From the NCBI GenBank assembly GCA_964036195.1, contig OZ038450.1:3846701-3910700 (forward strand): DNA of 64,000 nt. Reading direction: 5' to 3'. Numbering within the stretch: position 1 is the stretch's first letter; every line of letters begins with the position of its first letter. The DNA is from Sphaerolaimus hirsutus (taxonomy: Eukaryota > Nematoda > Chromadorea > Monhysterida > Sphaerolaimidae). The position numbers and the translations under genes are program-made. Positions 1 through 10,100 of this stretch are shown piece by piece. A model generated the notes under the pieces. The model made no database searches and had not been told where the DNA came from. It saw only the letters and a list, made by a program, of their open reading frames with translations.

Positions 1-305
1 GCGATAGCTCCACTCGTTCTCAAGTTATTCATGCGAACGCGTAATTGTCACTTTTCCACCACCTAGCTTTACGGCCAATTACGCAAGCGCCCGCCGATTT
101 ACTTTTGGGCATAGCGAATTGGTGGCGGGCGTGCACGCATTTACGCATGCAGCTGCGAAACGTAAACCAGAAAAATACTGGAAAAAAAAAAACAATCCTA
201 TCCCGGTCCCGAAAAGTCAATCCCGTTTGAATGATATCACAAGGTGGCGGAAAAGTGACAATTACGCTTTCGCATGAATACTTGTGAACGAGAGGAGCTA
301 TCGCA
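1..305. mobile_element. Palindromic miniature element, arms about 65 bp
   Basis: The first 65 bases, beginning GCGATAGCTCCACTCG, return as an imperfect inverted repeat ending at 305. The arms include the reverse-complementary words GTGACAATTACG and CGTAATTGTCAC. The interior is AT-rich with a short CCCGGTCCCG segment and codes for nothing I recognise. The left end coincides with the window edge, so a target duplication cannot be checked. It is a non-autonomous inverted-repeat element of unknown superfamily. Confidence 0.7.
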
Positions 306-432
306 GCCATATTTTCAGGGCTTGTTCCCTATTAAATTGTTAATGTTGACCTAAAATTTGACGTTAATCCGACTACCCAGTGACAAGTTATTCAAAACTT
401 TATGGGGTCCGTCTAAATTGCCGCACCCTGCA

Positions 433-1556
433 TAGGGTTGGAAAAAAAACGTTTTTTTTTAACTCGATGTTTTTTTTAATAAAAAAAACGTTTTTTTTTA
501 TAAAAAAACGTTTTTTTTAAAACGTTTTTTTTAAAAGCTCCCAGATATGACCTAGTCTCAACATATATAGGTATATCAGACACTGGCAATACTCTGTGAT
601 GTTAAATATGACCATATAATGGCTGTGGAGCCATGGGATAGCATTATAAGTGGTGATTTGTGTCAAAAATATCCATTTTTCGTCGACATATCGTTCGTAT
701 ATCGCCTTATAGTCGAATGTTCGTGACTTCAGGTAAAGTTTGGCACGGAATGGTGATCAAACAAAGTTATAAAAGGAGGTTGTTACTTTGGGAGTGAAGT
801 TACACACTGTGGAGGTACATGGAAGCACATTACCTCAATATTATATATTACAGCAACATATGTCGGCTTATTCACCCATGGTAGCACATAGAAATGGATG
901 TTTTCAGTGGCGTAGCCAGGGGGGGGCGGGGGGGGCGGCCGCCCCCCCCCCTTCCCGGGCCGGACAGAAAAGATGCCAGGAATGGCACATTTCCAAAGCG
1001 ATTTTGTGCGTGATTTGAAAAAATTTTGCGCGCAAGCGCGCATTTCCGCACGTCACTACCTCTATTATGCTGATGTACGTTTCCGGAGTGTAAAAACCGA
1101 TACAAATTCAAAAATGTTGTGCCACATATCATAATTTTAGGTATATATAAGTCATACATGGTAAACTTAGGCGCCATTCCCAACGCCAATCACGTCATGG
1201 CGCGGCGCCTACGAATGGCGCCAGCGCCATACCTCCTTTCCGCAGCTATAGGGCCCAAATTTTAGGGGGGGGGGGGGGGCGCCGCCCCCCCCGTTCGCCG
1301 GGCTCCGTATACAATCCGCCCCCCCGCTCAAAAATCCTGGCTACGCCACTGGATGTTTTGATACTAAAAATGCAACAAAACCAATGACAACAACCACCAA
1401 TGTCAATTTGTGTGTGAAATTACGCGCTTGCGCGCAAAAATTTTGCAAAATACCTAGTGCTTAGTACTAAAAATTTCGGCCGATGTTTTTAAAAAAAACA
1501 AAACATTTCGGACGTCAACAAAAAAAACGTTTAAAAAAAAACATCGGCCAACCCTA
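433..1556 (+). mobile_element. hAT-like element, TAGGGTTGG ends, AACGTTTT word arms
   Basis: It starts TAGGGTTGG and ends CCAACCCTA, and is flanked by the 8-bp duplication ACCCTGCA (425-432 and 1557-1564). The arms are runs of T and A broken by AACG. The core is shared with the copies at 25250, 39741 and 63813 (key words CTCCCAGATATGACCTAG and GGCTGTGGAGCCATGGGATA). It is interrupted at 905 by another element. No transposase frame is present. Superfamily is inferred from TSD length and short termini. Confidence 0.88.
905..1351 (+). mobile_element. hAT-like element, CAGTGGCGTAGCC ends with G/C runs
   Basis: Ends are CAGTGGCGTAGCC and GGCTACGCCACTG, with target duplication GATGTTTT at 897-904 and 1352-1359. 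It is nested in the 433-1556 element. Just inside each end lie long G runs followed by C runs, and the middle has GGCGCC-rich palindromic words near 1170-1230. There is no coding capacity. This is the most frequent family of the window (others at 1905, 9338, 12572, 39239, 57529). Confidence 0.88.
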
Positions 1557-1608
1557 ACCCTGCATGTAGGTATTTGTGCTGGAGTTGCAGAAGTATATGG
1601 GTACCAGG

Positions 1609-1800
1609 GACGTAGCTAGGGTCCACACGGGATCCCGATCCCGAATCCCGCGAAAATTCCGGGATTTCGTGATCCCGATCCCGAAACCTCAATCCCGATC
1701 TTGAAATTTTAAAAAGCCAATCCCGATCCCGAGACTTTGAAAATCCCAATCCCAATCCCGAAAAAAATGCCCCAATCCCGATCCCGGAAAATTTTATGGC
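1609..1800. mobile_element. Element fragment built of GGGATC/CCCGAT words
   Basis: A CAGGGACGTAGCTAGG end at about 1609 leads into roughly 170 bp of repeated CCCGATCCCGAA words. The same word array is found in complete elements at 43151-43364 and in 35839-36579. No matching right end or target duplication was found, so this is probably a broken copy. Confidence 0.5.
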
Positions 1801-1904
1801 TCATGAGCAAACATAAAAGATGCCAGAAATGGCACTTTTACATGATAATTTCATGGGGTATCTTGCAAAAATCTTGCGCGCAGGCACGCATTCCGCACCT
1901 TACA

Positions 1905-2338
1905 CAGGGCCGTATCCAGGGGGGGGGCGGGGGGGGCTGCAGCCCCCCCCCCTCCCAGGGCGAGACCGAAAAGTGACCGGAAAATGCGACTTTTTCAACG
2001 TCAGCGTAAAAAATTTTGCGCGCGAGCGCATTCTTCACCAGACATAAGGTATTATCATCGGATTTGCTCCATGTGGCCACAAATCATTATAAATACACTC
2101 AATGTTGTGTTTTTTTGCTGTTTTGTATGTATATTTACATACATATACAGCATTCCATGGCGCTGACGCCAACGCCAATGGCGCCATGGCGTGGCGCCTA
2201 CTAATGGCGCCAGCGCCATGGCGCCATTCCGCCACTATGTAGCTAAAATTTTAGGGGGGGGGGGGCTGAGCCCCCCCCCCTCGCCGGCCTCCGTAAACAA
2301 GCAGCCCCCCCCGCTCAAAAATCCTGGATACGTCCCTG
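1905..2338 (+). mobile_element. hAT-like element, CAGGGCCGTATCC ends
   Basis: Flanked by the 8-bp duplication ACCTTACA (1897-1904 and 2339-2346). Ends are CAGGGCCGTATCC and GGATACGTCCCTG. Inside are G-run/C-run pairs, a GCGCGCGAGCGC motif and a GGCGCCATGGCG palindrome cluster near 2160-2225. Non-coding. The sequence before it (about 1800-1896) looks like interior of a related element. Confidence 0.88.
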
Positions 2339-2486
2339 ACCTTACAGTATAGTTAATCCTCTGCATAGGCATAGAAACCACTATAAATGTAATCAATGTA
2401 GTGCCCATTACCGTGAATTGATATGTGAGAGCATGTAAGAAACCGACAAGTAGGGATGGCCAGAGTTTTCTAACTATTGCTCAAAC

Positions 2487-2983
2487 CAGGGGTCTCCTAG
2501 GGGGGGGGCTGGGGGGGGGCTGCCCCCCCCCCAAATCGGCCAGCTATCTATCTATCCCGGAGGCCGCTCAGCTATCTATCTATCCCGAGGCAAAATTTTT
2601 GGCTACTACCCCAAAAGACCCCCCCCCCAAATCGCTCAGCTATCTATCTATCTGGAGTGGTTTTTGAGAAATTTTGCCCCAATTTTCGCTCAAAATCACT
2701 AATGTTCGCACCTTTTTATAGTTTTTCACCTTCAAAATCGTGCTTTCCGGCTATATACATGGTTATATACCTATTTTTAGCCATTTTTTACCTACTTTTG
2801 GCTACTTTTAAGTGATTATTAGCGATTTTTTCCCCTTTCTGCCTTCTTGACCTTGAAAAAGCATATATATTGTGCCCCCGCCAGCCCCCCCCCCCAGAAA
2901 AATTTTCCAGCTATCTATCCCTCCGGAGGAGCGATTTGCTATCTATCCAGCCCCCCCGAGGGCCAAAATCCTGGAGACCCCTG
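2487..2983 (+). mobile_element. hAT-like element, CAGGGGTCTCC ends
   Basis: Ends are CAGGGGTCTCC and GGAGACCCCTG, with target duplication GCTCAAAC at 2479-2486 and 2984-2991. The arms contain several copies of the word AGCTATCTATCTATCCCGG plus G and C runs. The core is AT-rich (TTTTTCACCTTCAAAATC). Same family as 12508, 16298, 21894 and 45300. Confidence 0.88.
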
Positions 2984-3250
2984 GCTCAAACGCTAATATC
3001 GAAACCGTTTTTGTAAAGATGGCCGCTGAAATTTTCAGCGCTGATTCACGAGGTACTTTACATTACTTTTGTAAATTTGTAAATATGTTAGAATCGCGCT
3101 CATGTGCCAAAAATAACAAAATACTTACTGAATTGCTACCAAAAAATTGTCCTTTGAATTTTTTAAAAAATCTGGTTGACGGCTGATTTTTAATACCAGT
3201 AAAACCACTATGTTGATTCAAAACCATATTTGGGAGGCTTTAAAACAAGT

Positions 3251-4102
3251 TCTAACTCGAAAAAAATAACGGTTTTTCCATTCCTAATCCACTGGAATGA
3301 AACAAGTGGAACATTGTTATTTTTTCGTTTTTTCATTGGTGAATTGGTTTTTGTATCCCTACCTAGGAGCGCCGTTTGCTGTGTCAAGCCTCCCGGGAGG
3401 GTCAAAATCTTGAATACCCCTGATACCAATTTTGATTTACAAACTCGAAAAAAACAACGGTTTTTCCATTCCTAATCCACTGGAATGAAACAAGTGAAAC
3501 ATTTTTGGCTAGCACCTCAGTGGGGACTGCGCATTACATTTTAGGCATATGATATACTCTCAATCCTCGAATAAGAACCCAGGGTTATTTTTTCGTTTTT
3601 GAGGCGGGAGTTTATCAAGGGTCCTATTCGAGGATTTGCGGTAGACGAATTGACAAGACTAGATAATAAAAATACATAAAAAAGATTTTACATGAACTTT
3701 CCTTCAGAAATAGTACTGCGCATGCGCATGTAAATTGCGACACACTGGAGAAAAAATGCCAACGTTTACTAACGCATAATTAATTGTGTTCCGCAGTAGC
3801 ATAATGAAAGAAGTAATTCTGTGATGTCAAACTGCTGATAAAAAATCGCTTATAAAATGTTGCTGGAGTGTAAATGATGGCGTCTCCCATGAGGAAAGTC
3901 ACCCCACCCCTCAAGTCACCCAGCAATATAGCGGTCGAGAGAGACTTTTTGAGAAGTTTTACCCCAATCTTTACTCAAAAATTTTAGGACTTTCATTGGT
4001 GAATTGGTTTTTGTATCCCTACCTAGGAGCGCCGTTTGCCGTGTCAAGCCTCCCGGGAGGGTCAAAATCTTGAATACCCCTGATACCTGTTTTGATTTAC
4101 AA
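3251..4102. repeat. Interspersed direct repeats in transposon debris
   Basis: A block of about 110 bp at 3331-3442 recurs at 3991-4102 with only a couple of differences, in the same orientation and 660 bp apart. A second pair of about 55 bp, containing CGGTTTTTCCATTCC, lies at about 3252-3308 and 3440-3496. Around 3560-3645 is a degraded copy of the CCGTATTTCC family. No genes are seen between 2992 and 4180. Confidence 0.7.
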
Positions 4103-4180
4103 AGATTTGACATTTTGAACAGCGGGCAGTAAACAGAGAATAAAATGTAACGCCACGCTCCAACGTCAAAAAAACCTCAC

Positions 4181-4463
4181 CCCAACCAACCATCAAGTGC
4201 TCTTCAGGCACTTTAACCTCGCCACACATGGTAATCTTGGCACATTCATCGCAACTTCTCTCTCCAGTGTTCGGGTCGATATAAAGTCGGGTCGTGTTGC
4301 AGCGGCGCAAAAGTCTGATCGGATTCGACTCGGCGCGCACGGAGAGCACGTCGGACCAGAAGCCGGCGGCGCGCGGCAACAACGTGTCCGAGATGAACGA
4401 CAGTTTCGCCGGGGGCAGGCTGGGAGGTTTGGAAGAGGTGGGGTTAGGGTTGGAGATTGACAT
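4181..4463 (-). CDS. First coding exon of an unidentified minus-strand gene
   Basis: Reading leftwards from the ATG at 4463, 94 codons plus one base stay open to a good donor (G|GTGAGG, intron starting at 4180). The peptide begins MSISNPNPTSSKPPSLPP, then has a segment with KLSFISDTLLPRAAGFWSDV and a Cys pair in ERSCDECAKITMCGEV. Codon third positions are GC-rich, as in the eIF5B exons and unlike the surrounding AT-rich repeats. I do not recognise the family. No further exon was found between here and position 1, so the rest should lie left of the window. The gene is head-to-head with eIF5B, 2.7 kb apart. Confidence 0.55.
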
Positions 4464-7135
4464 ATTTACAGATTTTGTGAATTGGGATTGGGGTGAATTG
4501 GGATTGATCGCAGATCGATCAATTTAAAATTGGAGAATTTTAACGTGAGTGTTTGTGATTTTCAAAACGCCGACAATTTACTGGATGGCAGCTTTGTGAA
4601 GCAGATAAAACAGTCAAAGCGGGTGTAAAATCAACAGCGAGACTAGTGAGGTTTTTGAAGCTGGTAGCCGCACAAACGAAATCACTTTTTGATGTTGATA
4701 TTACCTGTGGACGCTGGAATCCAAATATGGTATTATTCTGAGCGGTTGAAAATCATCGGACGCCTGTCTTTTTGCTCTATGATGCTCATTAAGTAATCCA
4801 TTTAACGGCACGTGCGTGATAATCTGCGACAAAATTATAGATTATATAGAGAACACGATATAACCGAAAACAGAATACCACACGTTGAATGTGATCGTTG
4901 TCAAATTCAAACCATAAATATTGGTCTTTAGTTCCGGGAAAAATTGAGCGGAAAATTGCCAACTTTCGTCACGAATTAAAAACATCGAGAAATTCATCAG
5001 CCGAGAAGTTTAGAATTTCTCAGACCTACCTCTCCGTTTGTAGTTTATCGTTGTCCAGAGAATATAAATGTCAATGCAAATAAAAATTACGTGAAGGCAC
5101 AAAACACACCTCATCCTGTTTAGGCAACTCATAAGTACAACTTCTATGGCTATTCGTTGAATCAGTATGCAAAATTACAACCAAAAACAGTCGGAATAAG
5201 GCCCCGACTGGTATAGCCCATGATTTGAAACATTCACTCATTTCCGCAGCCTAAAGCCGCCCCGAAATTGAATGAAAACGTCAGCCGGAAATAACAACAG
5301 CGGCCGACATCTTGGAATTTATTTCTTTTTATTGAGAGAACCACTCGTGCTGAAACGTCGGTAGATGACTTTTCTCAATACTACCGTAATTCGCTCAATA
5401 TGGGGCGGATATACTTTGGAAAATGTGAGAGAAAAGAGGTTTTTGCGGGCACGCAATTGAGGCATCTAGTTCCGAATGTCGGTAAAGACCAAAGTGTAAA
5501 AAAATGAGTTAAGTGCGGATCTGTGATAAGTGCACTTATTTCTTCATGATAGCAAAAGAATTTTTTCAATATCTTATACCGTTCCCGAGATATATATATG
5601 CCGATTTTTAGAAAAAACAAAAAAAATCATCCGAAACAGGGTATCTCCACCCTCAAATTGGAAAAAATTCACTCGAAACAGGGTATCTCCAAAAAGAGCC
5701 ACCAAAAATTTTACTCGAAACAGGGTATCTCCAACAACGGAAAAAATCATCCGAATTACGGTATAGATTTGACGCAAACAGTCCAAATTCCCATACAAAA
5801 CAGAAAAAATCATCCGAATTACGGTATAGAATTCCAAACCAGTTTTTGAAAAAAATCATCCGAAACAGGGTATCTCCAAAAAAATCTTTGTCGGAAACAG
5901 GGTATCTCCAAAAAGTCTTTGTCCGAAACAGGGTATCTCCACTGCTCTGGGTAAGAAATTTGCTCTCAAGTGGGGCCATGGGCCAGCAGAACGGCAGCAC
6001 AACCGGGCCTGTTGATCCCATGGACTAAGTGGAGATACCCTGTTTCGAGTGATTTTTTTGAAAATAATCACTCGAAACAGGGTATCTCCACTGAATCTGC
6101 TGACCTGCTGTCAATCAAATCATCATAACTCTAGCTATATACGCCGGCCGCAGGGTTTAAAATATGGAAAATGTAGACAATTCCATAAGCTTTTCAAAAA
6201 GTCTTGGGCAAGACTTGTCACTTTAAAGTTGCACGCTCGGGCCAACTTTGAATTTTCAAATGCAATTTTGGAAAAACCTAAAATGATGGAGATACCGACA
6301 TTCGGAACTAGATGCCTCAATTAACTTCTACTTAGAATTATAGCAGTGGGAACCGGGATTCGAAACCCATGAGTCCAGGAAGTTGTTAAAGGGCTAAAAA
6401 CAGAAGTTGAGTTACAATAGATTTTTTCCTGCAGTGTCTGCAATAATGCTAGAACGGAAGAGATCCCATATGAAAAATTGACAGCCGGCCAAAATTTCTC
6501 AATCGCTATAGCTATATAAAAAAAATAGGCTACAAAAGCTAAAAAGGATATAAATATGTGTATTTACAGCTAAAATTGGCTAATATTGGGAAAATGGAGT
6601 TATTTTACCGATTTTGTACACTTTAAGCGCTTTCACTCTCGTTCATACCACACGCAATTATTAAGTTGGACGTGGGCCAAGTTCACACACATGACCCGAT
6701 TCACGGAACAGCTGTGGATGATAAATCTGAAAAAGATTCACTCAAGGATTCCTCGTATGAGAACGTTCGTGTTTTATTCGATTTCTTCAAGAGAAAAAGC
6801 TGCTAGGAGAAAAATTTTGTGGGAAAGTCGACGTCATCAAATCAATTGAGTATCGAAAGTAAAAATTCGCAAAACTATACGTGAAACGAACGTTGCTCAC
6901 TTCACCGTAAAATTAAAAAAGATTTACACCCGTAAAAGTTTCATCATTCCACTCCGTATTGCGTTCTATCATAAAAGCGTCCAAAAACCTTCAAAGATCA
7001 CAGTGAATCGCCTACAATTTCACATGGTTTCTTCGACTTTGCGAGACGAAAGTTGGCGTCATTCCAGACGCGGGAATTGTGTGCATGTGCGCAAATTTTT
7101 GGTCGGCCGTTTAAAGTTCGGAAGTCGAAAGGAGA
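4464..7135. other. Intergenic region between divergent genes
   Basis: Separates the minus-strand exon from the eIF5B start. Apart from the palindromic element at 5455-6322 I see AT-rich, apparently unique sequence. It must hold the promoters of both genes, but no TATA box or other promoter motif convinced me. The 5' untranslated part of eIF5B probably lies within the last few hundred bases. Confidence 0.5.
5455..6322. mobile_element. Palindromic element enclosing a GGGTATCTCC tandem array
   Basis: Inverted ends AATTGAGGCATCTAGTTCCG (left) and the complementary CGGAACTAGATGCCTCAATT (right) bound about 870 bp. Between about 5630 and 6092 the word GAAACAGGGTATCTCCA occurs at least seven times in direct orientation and once inverted (near 6031), separated by AT-rich spacers of variable length. 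The spacer variation and absence of near-identical repeats exclude a CRISPR array. No coding potential. Superfamily unknown. Confidence 0.7.
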
Positions 7136-7190
7136 ATGTCTGAGGAGGCAGTTCAAGTGCCAGCGGCGCCTGCAGACGCAGCTCCCATGG
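7136..7190 (+). CDS. EIF5B: eIF5B exon 1 (start codon)
   Basis: Encodes [18 protein letters not shown] and the first base of an Asp codon. The donor is G|GTTTGT. The ATG sits in GGAGAATGT. The exon is chosen because phase 1 joins perfectly to exon 2. An upstream non-coding exon or another start is possible, since vertebrate eIF5B starts with a Lys-rich MGKKQKNK segment not seen here. Confidence 0.7.
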
Positions 7191-10100
7191 GTTTGTATTC
7201 ATTTCGGGGGAGTTTGTTGAATATTGTGTTTTTGGCCCTTTGCCAAGTGATGGCCTGCTATTGCTGTGCTGGTTGTTGTGAACCTGACAAATACGGTGGT
7301 ATAGAAATAATTCCTTTTGACCCATGCAAGTAATGCGCACGCTGTGTCTGCATATCGACCAATGAATAAAACATTTTCACACGATTGTTCTCCTGCTAGT
7401 TGGCTGACTACTGGCTTTTTCAATGCTTGGTAAAGATCCTCGAACCTCGAACCTCATTGCCTTAAAATGCCCAAATATTCAAGACTCATAGCTCCTGTAT
7501 CTGCAAAATGCATGTCTAATTTCATAGAATTTTTCGGTTGTCTTTTTCAGATGACGAGGCAGCGAAAAAAGCGAAACAAAAAGAAAAGGAACGGCTGAAA
7601 AAACTACGCCAAAAAGAGAATAAGAAAAAGGAGAAGGATGAAAAAGATGAGAAACCAAAGGAGAAAAAGACCGCAGTCAAAAAGCCGCCTGTCGGTTTTG
7701 GGGCCAATAATGCACTGTACATGTGGCCCTCAGATGAATTTTTTTGTTAGGGAAAATTTCAAGGAATGATAATTGGCATCATGCCAATGCCCCTGACATT
7801 GCATTTCCAATAATTACCCCTTTTGAAGCCGTGACTGTCGCCTGACAGAGAATTTTGATGACTGCAGGAAATTGATCGTCTATAATCTCTAGCCTACATG
7901 ATTGCGGAATTTGAACCGGTTTTCTACAAGTGTCTCTCAAACGATTAGAAACATTTCTAAGTTCAAAAAAAGCCTGTCACATTCTTCAAATGTAAAAATT
8001 CAATAAATTTGTGAAAATTTCTGCCAATGTCCCATCCCCCAATTTTAGGTGGCTGCAATAAAAGAGGCACTAAAAAAGAAACAAGAGGAAGAAGAGAGAG
8101 AAAAGCAGCGCATTGAGGACGAAGAAAAACGCGCTGAGGAACTTAGAATTCAGAGGGAAGAAAAGGTTATAATTACTACTTGATCGTTTTTTTATTATTT
8201 GTTTGATTTGATTTTGAATGAAATTGCTGGACTCGATGATTTTTCGGATAGAAATACATCATTACATGAATAATTTGATCGAAGAGAGCTATTGAGACTT
8301 AGGTTTCTGTCTTGTTTTAAATTTATCGCCCACAATTTATAATCCACCAATTGAAGATTTCAATTCCCGCATTATATGAGCTAGGGCGGCATAAAGAAGT
8401 CTCAATTTCTGGTTTTCGAAATCCGAACCATAGATTCCTCGCTCCATTTGTAAATCAAAATTTTGGTTCTCACACAGGCTCGCATAGAAAAAGAGCGCAA
8501 AGAGCGAGAAAAGCAAAAGAAAAAAGAGCGCATTGCCAAACAGAAAAGAGAAGGCACCTACCTCACGCCGGAGGAAAAAGAACGCCGCAGGAGGGCCCAG
8601 GCCCAATTGGAGCTACTCAAGGCACAAGGTCGTATTTTTACCCATTAATCGAAAGTTGTGCTATGCTGATAATTTTACCGTACTTTCCCGATTAAGTCGG
8701 ATGATAAATTTGCTTCAAAATTGTCAATACATGTAATGCAGTGGGATGAGAGTGAAAATTGTTATTGGCTCTTTATGAAGATGATATAGTGTAAATTGAG
8801 CATTCAGCAGTAGGTTTTTTTATCAATATGTACAAAGTTTTTTATAATCTAACTGTTTGTTTAAAAAATTGTGTTATTAATAGTGATGTGAAAAGCGCCA
8901 TAACGTTGGCGCCAAGCGCCAAGGCGCTTTTCCGACCCAGCGCCAAGCGCCAATGGCGCCACAGCAAAATGGCGCCAAACGCCAGAAGCGCCATGGCGCT
9001 TATACATCACTAGTCATTAACGTAATAAAAAGGTATTTTTCATCCCTAATCAGTAGATTATGCCGTTTTTACCGTTTTATTTCAACACATTATTCAACGT
9101 ACCCAGATTTCGTGTTTTCAGGGTTGATTTTGCAAGGATCGGCCCGTGGCGGTAAGGAAAAACGTGACACCGCGTCACCCTCAGATGAGAAAGCGGCGCC
9201 TGTCGCTGAAGAAAAAGTTTGTTTCATTTGACAAGTGGTTGCAGGAATGCTGTAAGATTGTGTGGGGGTGCATACTACAAAAATACATAAGTAAGTATTT
9301 TTCGGGTAATCTAGGATCTTTCAAAATTGTGCACTAGCAGGGACGTAGCCAGGATTTTTGAGCGGGGGGGGGCGGATTGTATACGAAGCTCGGCGAACGG
9401 GGGGGGGCGGCGCCCCCCCCCCCCCTAAATTTGACCCCTGTGGTAAAGGAATGGCGCCTTGGCGCCAGCGCCATTCGTAGGCGCGACGCCATGGCGACAT
9501 TGTCGTTGGCATTGGCGCCAAATAGTGCTGTACTTGTATGTATTTTACATACATATACAGCGACGGGGGCGAATTTTCAGTGCTTTTTGGTCCCAAACCA
9601 TAGGTATAACTAAAATATACTGTGCGGCGCAAAATATTTTCCGGACAGGCGACATAATCGCTTTACGGAAGCACCATTTCGGGTATATTTTCTTGTCCGA
9701 CCCGGGAAGGGGGGGGCGGCCGCCCCCCCGCCCCCCCCCCCCTGGCTACGTCCTTGTGCACTAGTTAACAATCAAGATAGTTGATGAGATAACAATCACG
9801 TAGTGTAGGGCTGTAGTAGGTGGGGCTCCCTTTCCCAATGACCCATCTGGTGCCAATTCCGCATGTGGAGAAGTAAAACATTTTTGAGAAGTTAAAATAA
9901 AAGTAAACGTTTCACTTTTCACTTGTAAATTAACCTTATCATGAACCTTTCGTTAAACTTTTTTCTCGACATTTGAAAACGTTTTAAGACGTTTTTAAGA
10001 CGTTTTAAAAATTTTAAGACGTTTTTTTTTCCACTTATTCACTTGCGGAATCCACCACTGATCGAGCAGTTTCATAAAACAACAAAGAACAAACATCCAC

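Noticed and set aside
5619-6092. Regularly repeated 17-bp word suggesting a CRISPR array
   Set aside because: Repeats are short and degenerate, spacers vary in length and are AT-rich, one copy is inverted, and the context is an animal genome with transposon ends on both sides.
7522-7722. Phe/Ser-rich frame antisense to eIF5B exon 2
   Set aside because: It is the mechanical complement of Lys/Glu codons.
9377-9764. Pro/Gly-rich frames over G and C runs inside transposons (also near 900, 1920, 40580, 59600)
   Set aside because: The Gly and Pro runs are translations of homopolymer tracts; frames differ between copies.
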